NCBI GenBank assembly: GCA_030710605.1
Contig: CP092886.1
Location: 162,734,000 to 162,797,999, forward strand
Reading direction: 5' to 3'
Source: Cordylochernes scorpioides
Taxonomy: Eukaryota; Arthropoda; Arachnida; Pseudoscorpiones; Chernetidae
Length of the DNA stretch: 64,000 nt
Below the pieces are notes generated by a model. It did no database searches. It had not been told where the DNA came from and saw nothing but the letters and a program-made list of their open reading frames with translations. Each line of letters begins with the position of its first letter. The first letter of the stretch is position 1. Shown here in pieces: positions 10,768-21,442 of this stretch. A program made the translations under genes and the position numbers.

Positions 10768-11229
10768 TTGAAAGAAGAGTTTAGTTTCTATCACGGCAAT
10801 ACAAACTTTCGGGCGTAACAGCTCTTCGACAGGTTGTTATTGTCGTGTCCAACGAAGAGCCTCTGATGTCTCCATGCATCTCTATCACAGCAGTTGCAAT
10901 GTCCTCTATCTTGGGTGTGTAAAGCTGCTGCTCTGGGTCTATGTCAATTTTCTGCAAGGCTGCGAACATTGCTGGGCATGAGAATATATGTATAGGGGTT
11001 AATTCAACACTATAACCATTGTTGCATATCCTGTAGGTTCTCTCTCTTGTTCCATCTGGATGTATAATCATTCCTTTGTAGTGTTTCGTTCTGAGTCTTG
11101 TTATTGTTTTTTTTTTCGATAGATATAATAACGATAATAGAATTACGATTTTAATATCATAATCATACCTGTCGAAGAGCTGTTACGCCCGAAAGCTTGT
11201 ATTGTCGTGATAGAAAAAAAAAGCTCTTC
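10768..11229. repeat. PLE-type inverted repeat flanking a LINE scrap
   Basis: Arms of about 62 bp (10768-10835 and 11168-11229) contain the pair cctgtcgaagagctgttacg / cccgaaagcttgtattgtcg, in inverted orientation. The motif order CTGTNGA - stem - CGAAAGCT recurs at 33064, 49878, 54581, 58117 and 63395. The 58-kb copy joins it to a PLE endonuclease tail, which is why I assign it to PLE ends. The spacer holds the LINE fragment below. Confidence 0.6.
10840..11071 (-). pseudogene. LINE ORF2 C-terminal fragment (zinc-knuckle tail)
   Basis: The minus-strand peptide begins at 11071 and has C-x15-HIFSCPA-like spacing, followed by LYTPKIEDIATAVIEMHGDI. This pattern is typical of the cysteine/histidine tail after the reverse transcriptase of Jockey/R1-type LINEs. 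Only the tail remains, trapped between two inverted PLE arms. The reading frame runs on into the left arm, so the natural stop is lost or displaced. Confidence 0.5.
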
Positions 11230-11501
11230 CCTCATCGAGAATTGTCTTTAATTCATAATTTATAGAGGTCAACAAAAGCGCCATATTCTATTTACACAAA
11301 ATCATTTGTATATTATAGATATAATTTCGTAATGTGTTAAAGAATATAACATAAAATTGAGGGAAAATGTGAAAATAAAAGCATAAATTTTAAAACCTAT
11401 AAATAATTATAATATAAAAACATATAAAAACTATCATGCTTGAACGATATTAATGTGCGAAAAGAAATTAGAGCAACTACTTTCATTCATTTATCTTCTC
11501 G
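11230..11501. other. No recognised feature
   Basis: AT-rich sequence between repeats. Confidence 0.4.
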
Positions 11502-11810
11502 GGGGGTCGGTGGAAGGCTAGTTAAACCGTTTGGTTTTCGACCACTAGGACCCGGGTTCGATTCCCGCATTGGACACTTTTTTTCTGTTGAAAAAAAATT
11601 GCTCCAATGGCCCCCGATTCTTGAAAAAGTCCAACCCCACCAGCGAGTGCAAGTAACCAAACGGGTCTCTAGCACATTTGTAAGTGCAAAGTCGAACTGC
11701 TTTTCACATGTGTAGACATGTGGTTCGCTTACAGTAAAAGCAGTCGCTAACTACCCGCCATGATTATCATGGCCTGTACCACGTGTACTAGGGGTAAGCA
11801 AAAAAAAAAA
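11502..11810 (+). repeat. tRNA-derived SINE, near full length
   Basis: The head (gggggtcggtggaaggctag ... gggttcgattcccgcattgg) has a pol III A-box-like and a perfect B-box-like sequence, so it derives from a tRNA. A common body follows (gcccccgattcttg, ccaccagcgagtgcaagtaa, aaagtcgaactgcttttcac, gattatcatggcctgtacca) and an A-rich end. Same family at 12133, 34735, and truncated at 3590 and 32230. Confidence 0.75.
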
Positions 11811-12132
11811 TTATCTTCTCTAAGCAAACGTTCTTGATTCCTATATCACTAACCTTTCGGAAAAATGTAAAAAAGCCCGTATATATACCATAGATCCGTT
11901 GCTCGATAAAACTACATATTTTTTAAAGAAACTTTTTCGAAGAACTTTCTGGAATCACACACACGTTTGCTTTATAAAATAAATTCGAAAAAAGGGGCTT
12001 GTGGGCCAAGGTCGATTTATATATTATTTAAAAGCTTAGAATATGAAGATTAATATTTCGCAACATTTATATTGTCTTACTTCCATTATTTTTCAAGATA
12101 CAGCGTAGTTTCCCTACTTAATGATCACACCT

Positions 12133-12430
12133 GGGGGTCGGTGGAAGGATGGTTTAAACCGTTGGTTTTGGAATGCTACGACCCGGGATCGAATCCGCAT
12201 TGGGCACTTTTTTCTGATTAAAAAAAAATGCTCCAATGGCCCCCGATTCTTGCAAAAGTTCAATCCCACCAGCGAGGGCAAGTAACTAAACGAGGCTCTG
12301 GCATATTTGTAAGTGCAAAAGTCGAAATGCTTTTCACATGTGTAGATATGTGGTCACTTACAGTAAAAGTTTTCGCTAACTATCCACCACGATTATCATG
12401 GTCTGTACCACGAATACTAGAGAAAATTTT
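12133..12430 (+). repeat. tRNA-derived SINE, near full length
   Basis: Second + strand copy of the same SINE, 320 bp downstream of the first. Head gggggtcggtggaaggatgg, B box gggatcgaatcc, body and A-rich end all present. The short ORF across it is an accident. Confidence 0.75.
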
Positions 12431-12554
12431 AAAAAATGATCAAACCTTGAAAAAAAAATTACAATAACGCTAAATTAAAATATATTACACACAATTGCTA
12501 CTTTACATTAAATCATTACCTATATTCATCATCATAAAACTCTGAAAAATAATA

Positions 12555-12841
12555 CACCTATCCCCCGATTTACACGGTACTTGTTTTACACGTTTTCGCT
12601 TTCACACGGTTTTCCAGATAAGTTTTTTTTTTGTTTTTATCGCACTATACTAAATGCTACTGTGATTGAACACATGCGCTGTGTACACATCTCACGAGGA
12701 ATCCCGAGCTTATGTGCTGACTTGCTGCACACGCACACTGTGTCTGTATTTCTTCGCATAAAAATTTCGCGAAAATTTTTAATTTTCTATTTACACGTTT
12801 TTCTCAGAAACGTATCTACCGTGTAAATCGGGGGATAGGTG
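12555..12841. mobile_element. pogo/Tigger-like MITE
   Basis: Perfect 25-bp terminal inverted repeats begin cacctatcccccgatttaca and are flanked by TA on both sides. Size (287 bp) and TIR style fit a non-autonomous pogo/Tigger element. No transposase. Confidence 0.8.
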
Positions 12842-13296
12842 TATAGGTATTTGAAGCATAAAGTGTATTTCGAATGAGTCAAATTATTTATTTAAAGCGA
12901 AAAAGGTGAGCTTTTGGAAAATCTCTTGAATCTTTGTGTCTTCCACTACTGGTCATTGAAATTTCTCGACCTGGAATAAATTCAAATTACCAAATGATAG
13001 TTGATGATCAACATATATACAACACTTTACCTAATTAAACACATGAAGTTTAGATTGAGTCAAATTCTTTTATTTCTCTAAAAAATGAAATATATATATA
13101 AAAGAGAGAAAGATATTGAAACTTCTTTATTACATCGTTCATATAAGATAAGGTTAAATACAAATTGAATAAATATGAATAAATAAGGATACATATAAAT
13201 AAATTTATTTATAAAATATATAATTGATAAATATACATATATAATATATAAAAAAAACAATAGAAAAAAATAATTTGTGGGTCAGGTGTTGATATT
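12842..13296. other. No recognised feature
   Basis: AT-rich sequence with a TA-rich stretch near 13085-13255. No supported ORF. Confidence 0.4.
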
Positions 13297-13690
13297 AAAA
13301 ATAAAAAGGCATATCCTGACCAAGAGCACATGTGCTTTTCAGAAGGCAGAGCGCCACCTGGTGAAATAGATATCAACTATTCATTGATTTAACCTGTTCC
13401 CTAAAAGTTTGGCCTTAAATACCCATTTCTTGGTTTTTCAGGAAGCCACTAGGACCAAAAATCGTTTTCGTCGCACTAGTACAGCCTACTCCACGCTGAC
13501 GAGCGCCAACAGCGCGAAACGGGTTCGTGGATGGCTTTTCTTGATTTATCAAGAAATTGGGTTGGCCAAATATCAGGGAACAGGTTAAATCAATGAATAG
13601 TTGATTTCTGTTCCATCAGATGGCGCTCTGCCTTCTGAAAAGCACATGTGCTCTTGGTCAGGATATGCCTTTTTTATTTTTAATATATAA
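13297..13690 (+). mobile_element. PLE foldback element with hammerhead ribozyme
   Basis: Long inverted arms (13297-13410 and 13560-13690; shared ggcatatcctgaccaagagc, acatgtgcttttcagaaggc, agagcgcc) enclose a hammerhead ribozyme motif and a ttcttgatttatcaagaaat hairpin. The right arm is in the same order as the 17.5-kb copy, so the left arm is an inverted, truncated second terminal repeat. Inverted terminal repeats and hammerheads are both known features of Penelope-like elements. Confidence 0.65.
13490..13531 (+). ncRNA. Hammerhead ribozyme motif (type I, minimal)
   Basis: Stem I TCCACG pairs with CGTGGA (13490-13495 with 13526-13531). The core CTGACGA is at 13496-13502. Stem II GCGC/GCGC closes a CAACA loop (13503-13515). 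GAAA is at 13516-13519. A two-pair stem III (A13519-T13524, C13520-G13523) precedes the cleavage position after T13525 (GUU). All invariant core bases are present. The very short stem III is typical of PLE hammerheads, which are thought to work better as dimers. Activity is not shown by sequence alone. Confidence 0.7.
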
Positions 13691-13787
13691 TATATATACG
13701 CGGTCTTCGTTGGTAGAGAGAGAGGGATAAGGTTTCTCCTTGATATACGCCATTACAATATATTAAACTATTTATCTGATGGAATAT

Positions 13788-14003
13788 AGACTCATAGACA
13801 ATCCTTAAGGAAGTTTTACCTTTTAGCATGTATATCGGGAATCAGACAATAATTCTAAATGATATTTGATACACAGTGATCTTTATTGAAGACACACGAG
13901 ATAACTAAGTGTGAACAAAATTGCCTCTGTCTACTTTTTAAAAAACCACAGACTACCCGCGATATCAAAGACTTACCACCTTCTCAAGGTTTGCCAATGT
14001 GTG
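13788..14003 (-). mobile_element. Tc1-like MITE, family 'cactcatgg'
   Basis: Degenerate ends (ctcatagacaatccttaagg ... ttgccaatgtgtg) enclose the family interior in reverse ('cagtgatctttattgaagac'). Confidence 0.6.
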
Positions 14004-14099
14004 TAAATATATAAATTGTAAGATATGTGCAAATATAGCTGAATTAATATATATATAATTGTTATACTATTTAATATATATATTTATATGATAAGATTT

Positions 14100-14410
14100 T
14101 GAAATAAGGTAAAAAAGAAGTGTGATATTTGGTGGTGGTGTCTTGTCCACTCCATGGAAAGAGGGAGTGCCATTGCCCCGTTAGTCAGCCACATTTCAGA
14201 GTTCCCTGTTCACGGTTCCCGTAGCGGCTCGAGGCTCACGACACCGTACTTCGCACTACAGGGCAGTCCCTTACTTGTGCTGCTTCTCCCGCCCGCCACG
14301 TAGAGGAGGGGTTAGACTTCTGGGCAGGAGGACTACTGTCCTTGCAGCGATGAAAGTATACTAGGAGGGCTTGGCTCATCAGTGGTGAACCCTGTAGGTC
14401 AGGATGTTTA
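14100..14410. other. GC-rich block upstream of caudal, ending in foldback-family fragment
   Basis: 14140-14335 is clearly GC-richer than its surroundings and matches nothing else in the window; it could be a promoter-distal regulatory block or a single-copy repeat. 14336-14400 (gcagcgatgaaagtatacta, then ggagggcttggctcatcagt) is a fragment of the 'ctcatcagtggtgaaccc' foldback family. Confidence 0.45.
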
Positions 14411-15040
14411 ATAAATAGAGAGATATAAAACGGAAATAATTTTCGTTTACAATAAATAACACAATAGCATTTTGAACCCTTGTTCGTTGAAGATAAAAAT
14501 GAAAATGTAAAAAATTTCGAAAACAAACTGAACTCAAAGAACTTTTTAACAGGCTTTCTTATTAACACCTAATTACTAAAAACTTGTAGAGTTCGTCACA
14601 GGGACCGTAATTGCATCTGCTGATGTGTTTGGGAAGGTATTCCACATTGTGTTTACTATAGAAGGAAAGTGATCATTGCTCTGTAATTTGTTATTGAAGG
14701 AATTATTTCGGTGCATAAGTTTGTCGCATTGTGGGGACAATATCCTCAAAGAAATAGCCGTTCAGTGTAAAGAAGGAAGCGAAAAAACTCCCTCTAGTTA
14801 ATAGCGTTCCTAAACTTGTATAAAACAAGAAAAAAACAATCTCTAACAAAAGTAAAAGTGCCTTTTTAGGTCATATAAAACGTATTTTAAATAGCCATAT
14901 AAATATTATATAAAAATTGTAAATAATACCATTATATAAATTATTGAAACCGTAATAGTAATTTATTCGCACGGGATTCTCATCTCGAGAGAGAATGAAC
15001 ATAATACAAATATGACGTTGACAATATAATGAGGTGTGAT
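14411..15040. other. 5' flank of caudal, no recognised gene
   Basis: AT-rich, no supported ORF. It becomes CpG-rich only from about 15040. Confidence 0.4.
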
Positions 15041-15146
15041 GTGAGCAACAAACGAGCCTGATGGGCGGAGCGCGAGCGCCCACATAAATGCGATTGGTTA
15101 TCTGCGCGGGAGGCGGGACGAGGTAGGCTGGACATCAGTCGGTACG
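15041..15146 (+). promoter_or_regulatory. cad: Putative caudal core promoter / 5'UTR
   Basis: A CpG-rich stretch contains GC-box-like words (gggcggagc at 15063, gggaggcgggac near 15109) and a CCAAT box in reverse (attggt near 15093). A TCAGTC at 15136-15141 matches the arthropod initiator. I see no TATA box at the expected distance. If TCAGTC is the start site, the first ATG at 15147 would have a very short leader. All inference from motifs. Confidence 0.35.
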
Positions 15147-15486
15147 ATGCACTTGTGCTTTACACAGGGAATGCTCCCGAAGATGTCTCAGAGCTATTTC
15201 AAGAATTATCCTCCCGCCACAGCTCCAGCGCAGAGCTCCCGGCCTCCCGAGTGGTCGCAAGGTTATTCCTATATCGGCGCCCCATCCTGCGCCCACCAAT
15301 ATGAGGACTGGACGCAAAACTTCCCCGCCGTGGATTTCCAGGCGACCGCCCCTCCAATCGAGCCTGACTGCCTAGCCGACGTGTACGAAAGCCCTCTTGC
15401 CCTCGTCAACAATCCTAGACCGCCTGCCACGCGCAGTCCTTTCGAATGGATCAAGAAACCCTCTTACCAGACCCAGCCAAATCCAG
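15147..15486 (+). CDS. cad: Caudal/Cdx homeobox protein, exon 1 (partial)
   Basis: This exon encodes the N-terminal, non-homeodomain part of a Caudal/Cdx ParaHox transcription factor, a nuclear DNA-binding regulator of posterior body patterning. Residues 97-108 (SPFEWIKKPSYQ) contain the FEW[MI] hexapeptide typical of Cdx, and residues 111-114 (PNPG) lead to the conserved G-K junction. A donor CAG|GTAAGA at 15486/15487 splits the glycine codon (phase 1), as expected just before the exon that encodes KTRTKDKYRVVYTD-type homeodomain sequence. That exon is not visible in the window. The rest is Pro/Ser/Tyr-rich (YPPATAP, SRPPEW, AVDFQATAPP). In-frame ATGs lie at 15147, 15171 and 15183; MSQSYFKNYPP at 15183 is also a credible start. 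GC- and CpG-rich compared with the flanks. The frame runs on to 15524 only by read-through into the intron. Confidence 0.85.
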
Positions 15487-16600
15487 GTAAGATTGCTTTA
15501 TCTTGGCTTGTCATGTTTGCGTAACTGTCTAGCGCCCATTCTTTCGCCCTTGTTGTTGAGATTCTTATATAACCGCTTTGGGTTTCCAAGTACCCGACTG
15601 TTTAGAACCAAATTTTCGAGATTTTACACCAATCAATGTATAAGTGAGCAATGAGTTATTTACACGTCTATGTGAACGCAGATAAAGAACAAGAGTACGT
15701 ACAGCTGGTTATATCTCCTCCATCCATCAATGCAGTAAAACTTACATAAAAACGCCACACACTTCAGCTAACAAATAAATGACATGGTCACCTAAGACTT
15801 AGCCATCTTGTTCAGATAAATAGGACTCAGTGTAAATCCAAGTCCATATTTATTTCCATCTATAGAAGTATTGAGCATAAAAGCCGTCCTATTCCACGAA
15901 AAACATTTTATTTTCTAAAGTTGTTTTCTTGCGTTTTCTACAGACGATACAAAAGCTAAGTTAATTTCTTCCATCATTGCGCTTTACGATGTGTTGAGTC
16001 GGATAATCTTAGATTTCCCATTTACCATAATTTTTTTACTTTTGATTTATTAATAGTTTTATGGGTTCTCTCTCACACACAATACAAGAATAACAAAATT
16101 TCTCTCTAAGTATAGATAATTGGTAATATATAATACTAAAATATCAACAGAATTAGATGATTTCCTTATTACACAATACATATATAAATGGGCCTATAGT
16201 TTATATATAAAGAGCATTTATACACAAGTTGTATTCTACTTGCGTGTGTGAAATTTTATAACTTAAGCTCATTTTCCTGATAGCAAGAGAGATGATGACG
16301 AATAGGTTATCTTTGAAAATATTTAAAGAATACAAGTTATTATTATCGAGTTTGAACTGATTCACTGACCCGACGTCTGAACAGTACCATATACGTATAA
16401 ATCATTAACAAGAGAAAAACTCTAAACCGATGAATTCAGAAGATTGGAAAACAATTTCGTTAATCAAAAGTAAAATATGCCACGAGTTTTTTTCAATAAT
16501 ACCATTTTCTATAATCGTTTCCCCGAAGAACTAAAAGAATAATGATAATAATAAAACCATATTTCAAGGAGTAATAGTATGGTGAACTCAACTTTTTTTT
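15487..16600 (+). other. Start of presumed caudal intron 1
   Basis: Begins with the GTAAGA donor. AT-rich, with no homeobox, no other exon signal and no repeat match that I can support. Confidence 0.5.
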
Positions 16601-16690
16601 AACAACAAAACGCTTTATTAAGACCTTTTAGTCTTATACAGATTCTCCAAACAGAAATGTAGAGTTCATGCAGGAAAGAATGTTGGTGAA
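16601..16690 (-). repeat. Retroposon 3' tail (TTG-repeat end), copy 1
   Basis: The word aacaacaaaacgctttatta, then agtcttatacagattctcca and acagaaatgtag, recurs at 18872-18945. Read on the minus strand it ends ...aataaagc-gtttt-gttgtt, a simple-repeat LINE/SINE tail. A related + strand tail is at 55555-55595. Confidence 0.45.
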
Positions 16691-16914
16691 CTCAATTATT
16701 ATAAGGCAATAACGCGCCATTTTCATATATAAGAAATACAAACATTAAGGCGCTGATGTTTCTTTTGAACAGAAAACAAATATATTGCTTTATAAAAACA
16801 GAACCTGGGTTCCAAATCTGCATTCAGGAAGTTTACAAAAGACAATAAATTGCTTCGATATCACATGATTTTTTCACAAGTAGAATTTCAACAGTGAGTA
16901 CAAATATTTAAAGG

Positions 16915-17050
16915 GGTTTTTGCCTTTTTTCAGTGAAAAGGTTCAAATTCTTCTACATGGGTAGAGGAGCGGTTCACTTATAATATATGCGGTGGCAAAC
17001 TCACCATGGTTATCATGGCGTCTACCATGTCTAGTGAGTATAAACACAAT
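16915..17050 (+). repeat. Possible SINE tail
   Basis: The words 'ggtggcaaactcaccatggttatcatgg' and 'taccatgtctagtg' resemble the 3' part of the tRNA-derived SINE (gattatcatggcctgtacca), but divergence is high. Confidence 0.3.
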
Positions 17051-17510
17051 CATTTGGAATTAATACATGGATTTGAAATATATATTGTGAGTGTTGTGAA
17101 TTGAATTGGATTAACTTATTTCAATCTGCCTGATTTTCATGTTCAAACTCCAATGAAATATCTATTATTTAGCTTATTAATTGGTAATGCTTATGCACAA
17201 AATACCTTGCTTTGGTAAATTCTTTATAATTCATTAGGTTTAATATATGTTTAATCACGAGCACTCACCATTTGTTTAATTCAGTTGAATGCTTTCAGAT
17301 GCTGGTTATATAAAATCTCTCTCCGTACAGAAATGTTTGAGTTATTAAATATTTTTCCCCGGATGATTGACATCAAGAAGAGCAATCTAGATAAATAACA
17401 TGTATAAAAAACCCACAATAACCCAATAATAGAAATATATTTTAAAATTATTTCACATTCTATAATTATTTTTAGTTTTTAATTTTTCACATCACATATA
17501 TACATAGTCT
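17051..17510. other. No recognised feature
   Basis: AT-rich intronic sequence. Confidence 0.4.
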
Positions 17511-17512
17511 GC

Positions 17513-17554
17513 ACCACGCTGACGAGAACCAACAGCCCGAAACGCGTTCGTGGT
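17513..17554 (+). ncRNA. Hammerhead ribozyme motif with damaged stem II
   Basis: Stem I ACCACG/CGTGGT (17513-17518 with 17549-17554), core CTGACGA (17519-17525), GAAA (17539-17542) and GTT cleavage triplet are intact. Stem II reads GAAC against GCCC and keeps only its outer pairs: two G-to-A changes relative to the GGGC/GCCC form. Probably weak or inactive. Confidence 0.55.
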
Positions 17555-17700
17555 TCACTCTTCTTGATTTATCAAGAAATTAGTTTGGCTAAATATCACG
17601 GAACAAGTTAAATAAACGTTTAGTTTATTTTTGTTCCACTAGATGATGCTCTGCCATCTAGAAGTGAGCCTGGTCAGGAATGCCTTTTTTGTTTTTAATC
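17513..17700 (+). repeat. PLE terminal repeat with hammerhead
   Basis: Single-orientation copy of the terminal repeat seen at 13490-13690. It has the hammerhead, the ttcttgatttatcaagaaat hairpin, then 'gttccactagatgatgctct' and 'ggtcaggaatgcctttttt'. This copy shows the natural order of the repeat without foldback. Confidence 0.65.
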
Positions 17701-18219
17701 TATACATACACCTGCATTTGGCAAGAGGCATTTAATTCCTTATTAAATCGTTGTAACATATGTATTGAATCCGGAGGGGATTATTTTGAATAAAAAAATA
17801 GTAGAAATTAAATTAGCTTGTTTCTGTTTTATTTTACAAACCCATTCTTAAAAATTATTTGCCACACTGTGTATATAAGCTTTTTTTAGAAATCTCCAAT
17901 ATGACCCAAATTTTCTGACTTTTTTTTCAGTATAGTACATTCTTTTGTGTGGGATAACTAACCATCAAAAACCCTCTATATATCATTTTTAGAACTTTCA
18001 ATAAAACCTTTAAAAATTTTCTAAATAAAAATAATTAATTCAAAATTTATTATATCTAACAAAAAGTATCACGAAAATAAGCCAAGAAATGATGTCACGA
18101 AAATGCATTAGAGGTTAACCATACAGCTATAAAAATGAGTTAGCCCCAGATTTCCAACCTGGGATCTTCTGAACCACAACCAGGCGCATTACCCGTTGTG
18201 GTCACAACAAAACTATGTA
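17701..18219. other. No recognised feature
   Basis: AT-rich intronic sequence without supported features. Confidence 0.4.
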
Positions 18220-18694
18220 CAGTCAATTCTCGATAATTTGAAACTCAAGGGACCAAAGAAAATTTTTAATTCATCAAGAGCTCAAAATAACAAGAGTTTA
18301 AACAATCAAGAGGGAGGGAAAAATCAAGTAAACACGAGTTTGAAGTTTTGGCAGTTTCGGGATATACATACTATGTTGATACAAGATTAAATAAGTGACT
18401 TACCGTAAGTTTTTAATGTAATACATTTATTGGGAGCTTTCGGGTCTTGCCCTTTCTCAAACAAGTGTTTGATCTTTCTCTCAAAATTCATGATTTATTA
18501 TTTTAAACCTTTGTACAGTTATTCAAAAATGTTCATTTGTGGAAAGATACTATTTCTTCAACTCCAAATTAACGAAGGAACCAATTAATATTGATTTTAT
18601 TCAACTTATCGTGTATATTTCAAGGGACCGGGAAAACATTTCAAATTATCGAGAGAATCAAATTAACGAGTTTCAAATTATCGAGAGTCGACTA
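18220..18694. mobile_element. pogo/Tigger-like non-autonomous transposon
   Basis: Imperfect terminal inverted repeats (cagtcaattctcgataattt at the left; the right end reads attatcgagagtcgacta) flanked by TA. TIRs of the form CAGTC...CTCGATAA...GAAACTC are typical of Tigger/pogo elements. Its right half (gatactatttcttcaactcc ... gggaccgggaaaa) is shared with the interiors of the Helitrons at 8473-10746. Confidence 0.7.
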
Positions 18695-18871
18695 TATATA
18701 TATAACAATAACCTCAGCATATAGTTTAATGTAGCAAATAGACAAATATGCTTTAAGTGGATTAGAAGCTACAAGTCGAAAAGAAATAGTCAAATATATA
18801 TTTACAAAAAATAGAAATACAAGAAATTCAGGTTACGCACAGAACAAGATAGCATGCCATATTTTATATAC

Positions 18872-18960
18872 AACAACAACAAAAAGCTTTATTAAAACCT
18901 TCCAGCCTTATACAGATTCTCCGAGCAGAAATGTAGGGTAATACAGGAATAACAGTAATA
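18872..18960 (-). repeat. Retroposon 3' tail (TTG-repeat end), copy 2
   Basis: Close match to 16601-16690 (caacaacaaaaagctttatt, then ccttatacagattctccgag). Same minus-strand orientation. Confidence 0.45.
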
Positions 18961-19284
18961 ATACCGTTAATAAAAAAGCATTGTTATTATTATAATTTTT
19001 AAAGCTAATCGCATATAATGGTAATATGAAATTTATATACAGGACAACTTAATTAAGACAATCAAGCTATTAAATAGATTAATCTGGGTAAATTGGAGGA
19101 AAAGAAATTTCTTATACCTTAAATTTACCCCAGAGTCTCTGCAGTGAAAAAAATTGAAGTTAATAATTTATTTAATATTATTAGTTAAATTTATATATAC
19201 AAGAAAAACCTAATTAAAACAATTGAACTGATAAACAGATTGGTCTGGGTAAACCCGAAGAAAAGGATAAAAAGATACAATATA

Positions 19285-19650
19285 TATGTTATAAATAAAG
19301 ATGAATGAGATATCTGTTGTATTTTAGAATTGTGAGATTATGCTATGGTGATGCAGTCGTGGCAAAAATATTTAAAAGAGTTTTAATTAGTGATTTCTTT
19401 ATTTGAGCTAAGGAATATATATATATATATAACATAATTTGGTAAAAGTACTGCCTGGCTTAAGGCGTAAGAATAAAAAAATGTAAAGCTTATTTACATA
19501 ATGTACAAAAGTTTTGAACCGGCCAACGGGGAACAACAACAACGAGTTTTTATAGTGAAAACGGCGACCTTTGGTGGTCGATTTAGCAGAGTATTTTATC
19601 TATGAAATATATTTGAAAAACATATTTTTATATAACATATATATATGCCA
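19285..19650. repeat. Dispersed ~375-bp repeat, copy 2
   Basis: Same family as 1439-1815 and in the same orientation, uninterrupted at its right end. Confidence 0.6.
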
Positions 19651-20145
19651 TATTTTATATTTTCAAACATTATATGTAAATGAAAGAGTCTGGGGGGTAA
19701 AGGGTCGCTTCACTTTCTATCATGGGGCTGAAATCTTGGAGCAAATTAACGTTTTTTAAACGCCAATTTACATATTCATAACACACTATCTAAAATTCAC
19801 ACTTGTTTCTGATTAAAAATAAGACAATAACGCGCCATTTATATACAAGAAACAGAACTACAAAACTAGAAGGCCTATTTTAAACTCAACTAAAATACAC
19901 CTTCTACTGTTCTAACTGTGATGGAAAATATTGGGATTTAATTTATGTCCAACTGGCCTTGTTCTTATTGCTTGCGGAAGAGAATTGCTTGATGCAAACA
20001 TGTATGTTATTCTACTGTCCTTAAAGCTAATGTCTATAGTTTGTTTGAATACCGTAAATTATATCATCATTGCTGCATATATAAGCAGATTCGTTCAACA
20101 CAGTATTTGCCATGCGTTATGTGGCGCTGAGTTTGTTGTTAACAC
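19651..20145. other. No recognised gene
   Basis: A 73-codon open frame at 19931-20152 has no recognised domain, and its surroundings are repeats. I do not support it as a gene. Confidence 0.35.
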
Positions 20146-20245
20146 ACTTTAAAATGTTATAACACCTTGATAAAGGTTGACGTTCAGCCAACTGAAATAT
20201 TGGTAAAATAAATGATATTTTGATTCAATATATGCCTTTTTAATT
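20146..20245 (+). repeat. PLE-type terminal hairpin fragment
   Basis: Contains taacaccttgataaaggttg, then the hairpin gacgttcagccaactgaaat and the tail 'atatgcctttttaattaaag'. Almost identical to 37428-37525. Confidence 0.5.
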
Positions 20246-20275
20246 AAAGTATGATAACTGTAAAAGCTGTCTTGT

Positions 20276-20400
20276 GGATTAAATTTTGGAAATCGCTGGA
20301 AGGGTTCCCCACTGATGAACCAAGCCCTCCCAATATTTTTCATAGCAATAAGAAGAGTAGAAGGTGTTTTATTATTTGGTTTTAAAAGAGACATTAGTGC
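20276..20400 (+). repeat. Foldback-family fragment (ctgatgaaccaagccctccc)
   Basis: One arm of the family found as full foldbacks at 36143, 43470, 51455, 59585, 61120 and 61845. Confidence 0.55.
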
Positions 20401-20788
20401 TTTGTTGTTAATTTTTATTTCTAATTATATTCCTTCTTTTCATTCCAAATATTCCATAAATCTGTATTTGAGCGCAGAACAGGACGCTTTGCCTAAATTT
20501 CTTGAAATGTACTTAGTATCAGGGGATGAAATGATATTGAAGAGGGTTATGTAATAATTGATATTCTATGTTTTCACTTGTAGACGAGAGTGAAATGCAG
20601 TCTGATTGTGGGTGTGTACATTTAAAAGGTTTATTTTGCTGAAGTTAGTTTGCTGTTTGTCTGATTCAGATTGTCGTGTGAGCACTTTCAGACTTTATGG
20701 ATTGTCACCTGACCGAGCTACGACTTAGAGCTTAAGTCTGGACTCAAATCAACTTTGTGACATAATATATTAAAAGAACAATAGTTTA

Positions 20789-20862
20789 ATAAAAAGCACG
20801 AGATCGTAAGGCGAAAAATTTCTTTCGATCAAAGAAACCTTTCGCCATATGAACTCGCGCTT
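20789..20862. repeat. Short imperfect palindrome
   Basis: taaaaagcacgagatcgtaa / ggcgaaaaattt pairs with ctttcgccatatgaactcgc / gctttttata. A strong hairpin; possibly another PLE-end derivative. Confidence 0.45.
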
Positions 20863-21442
20863 TTTATAAATTTGCTCCAGGGGATTATATAACTCAAGGT
20901 ATAGAACAATATTTTACAGAATAACTTAAAACCTTTCTGCTCTTAATTTATGAAAGTATAATCTCTATCACAAACACAAGAACATTCCTAACATGAGTAA
21001 ATCTATAAGTTCCAAGATTCTTTTTTGAAACCTCCGCAAATTTGTGATGATATTTGAAACTTGTGCTGGATAATAGGAGAGCTATAAAACTCATCACAAT
21101 TCAGAACATATGATGAAGAAGCTGATAGTGGTATGAAGATGTAATTAACTTTTCTCTCTCCCTCTTTGGCTCTATGTCCAAAATCGTAAATAAAATTTAC
21201 CAGAAGAATATGAAAGGTTTTTATTCTTATCTCCATAATAACGTTTTTACCAATTTGACATGGACATGACACCACCACCACCAATTTGACATTCAAATAA
21301 AATACTTGGATTATAAAAAAAGAAGTTTATTCAATTAATAATTTTTAAAATTGCACTCTTATTTACATTTTATATAAATGCATCGTTATCTCATTCTATT
21401 ATTCATTAAACTATTCTTTAAAATTTATTTATTCACAAAATA
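20863..21442. other. No recognised feature
   Basis: AT-rich; a 97-codon frame on the minus strand (21003-21296) has no recognisable domain. Confidence 0.35.
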
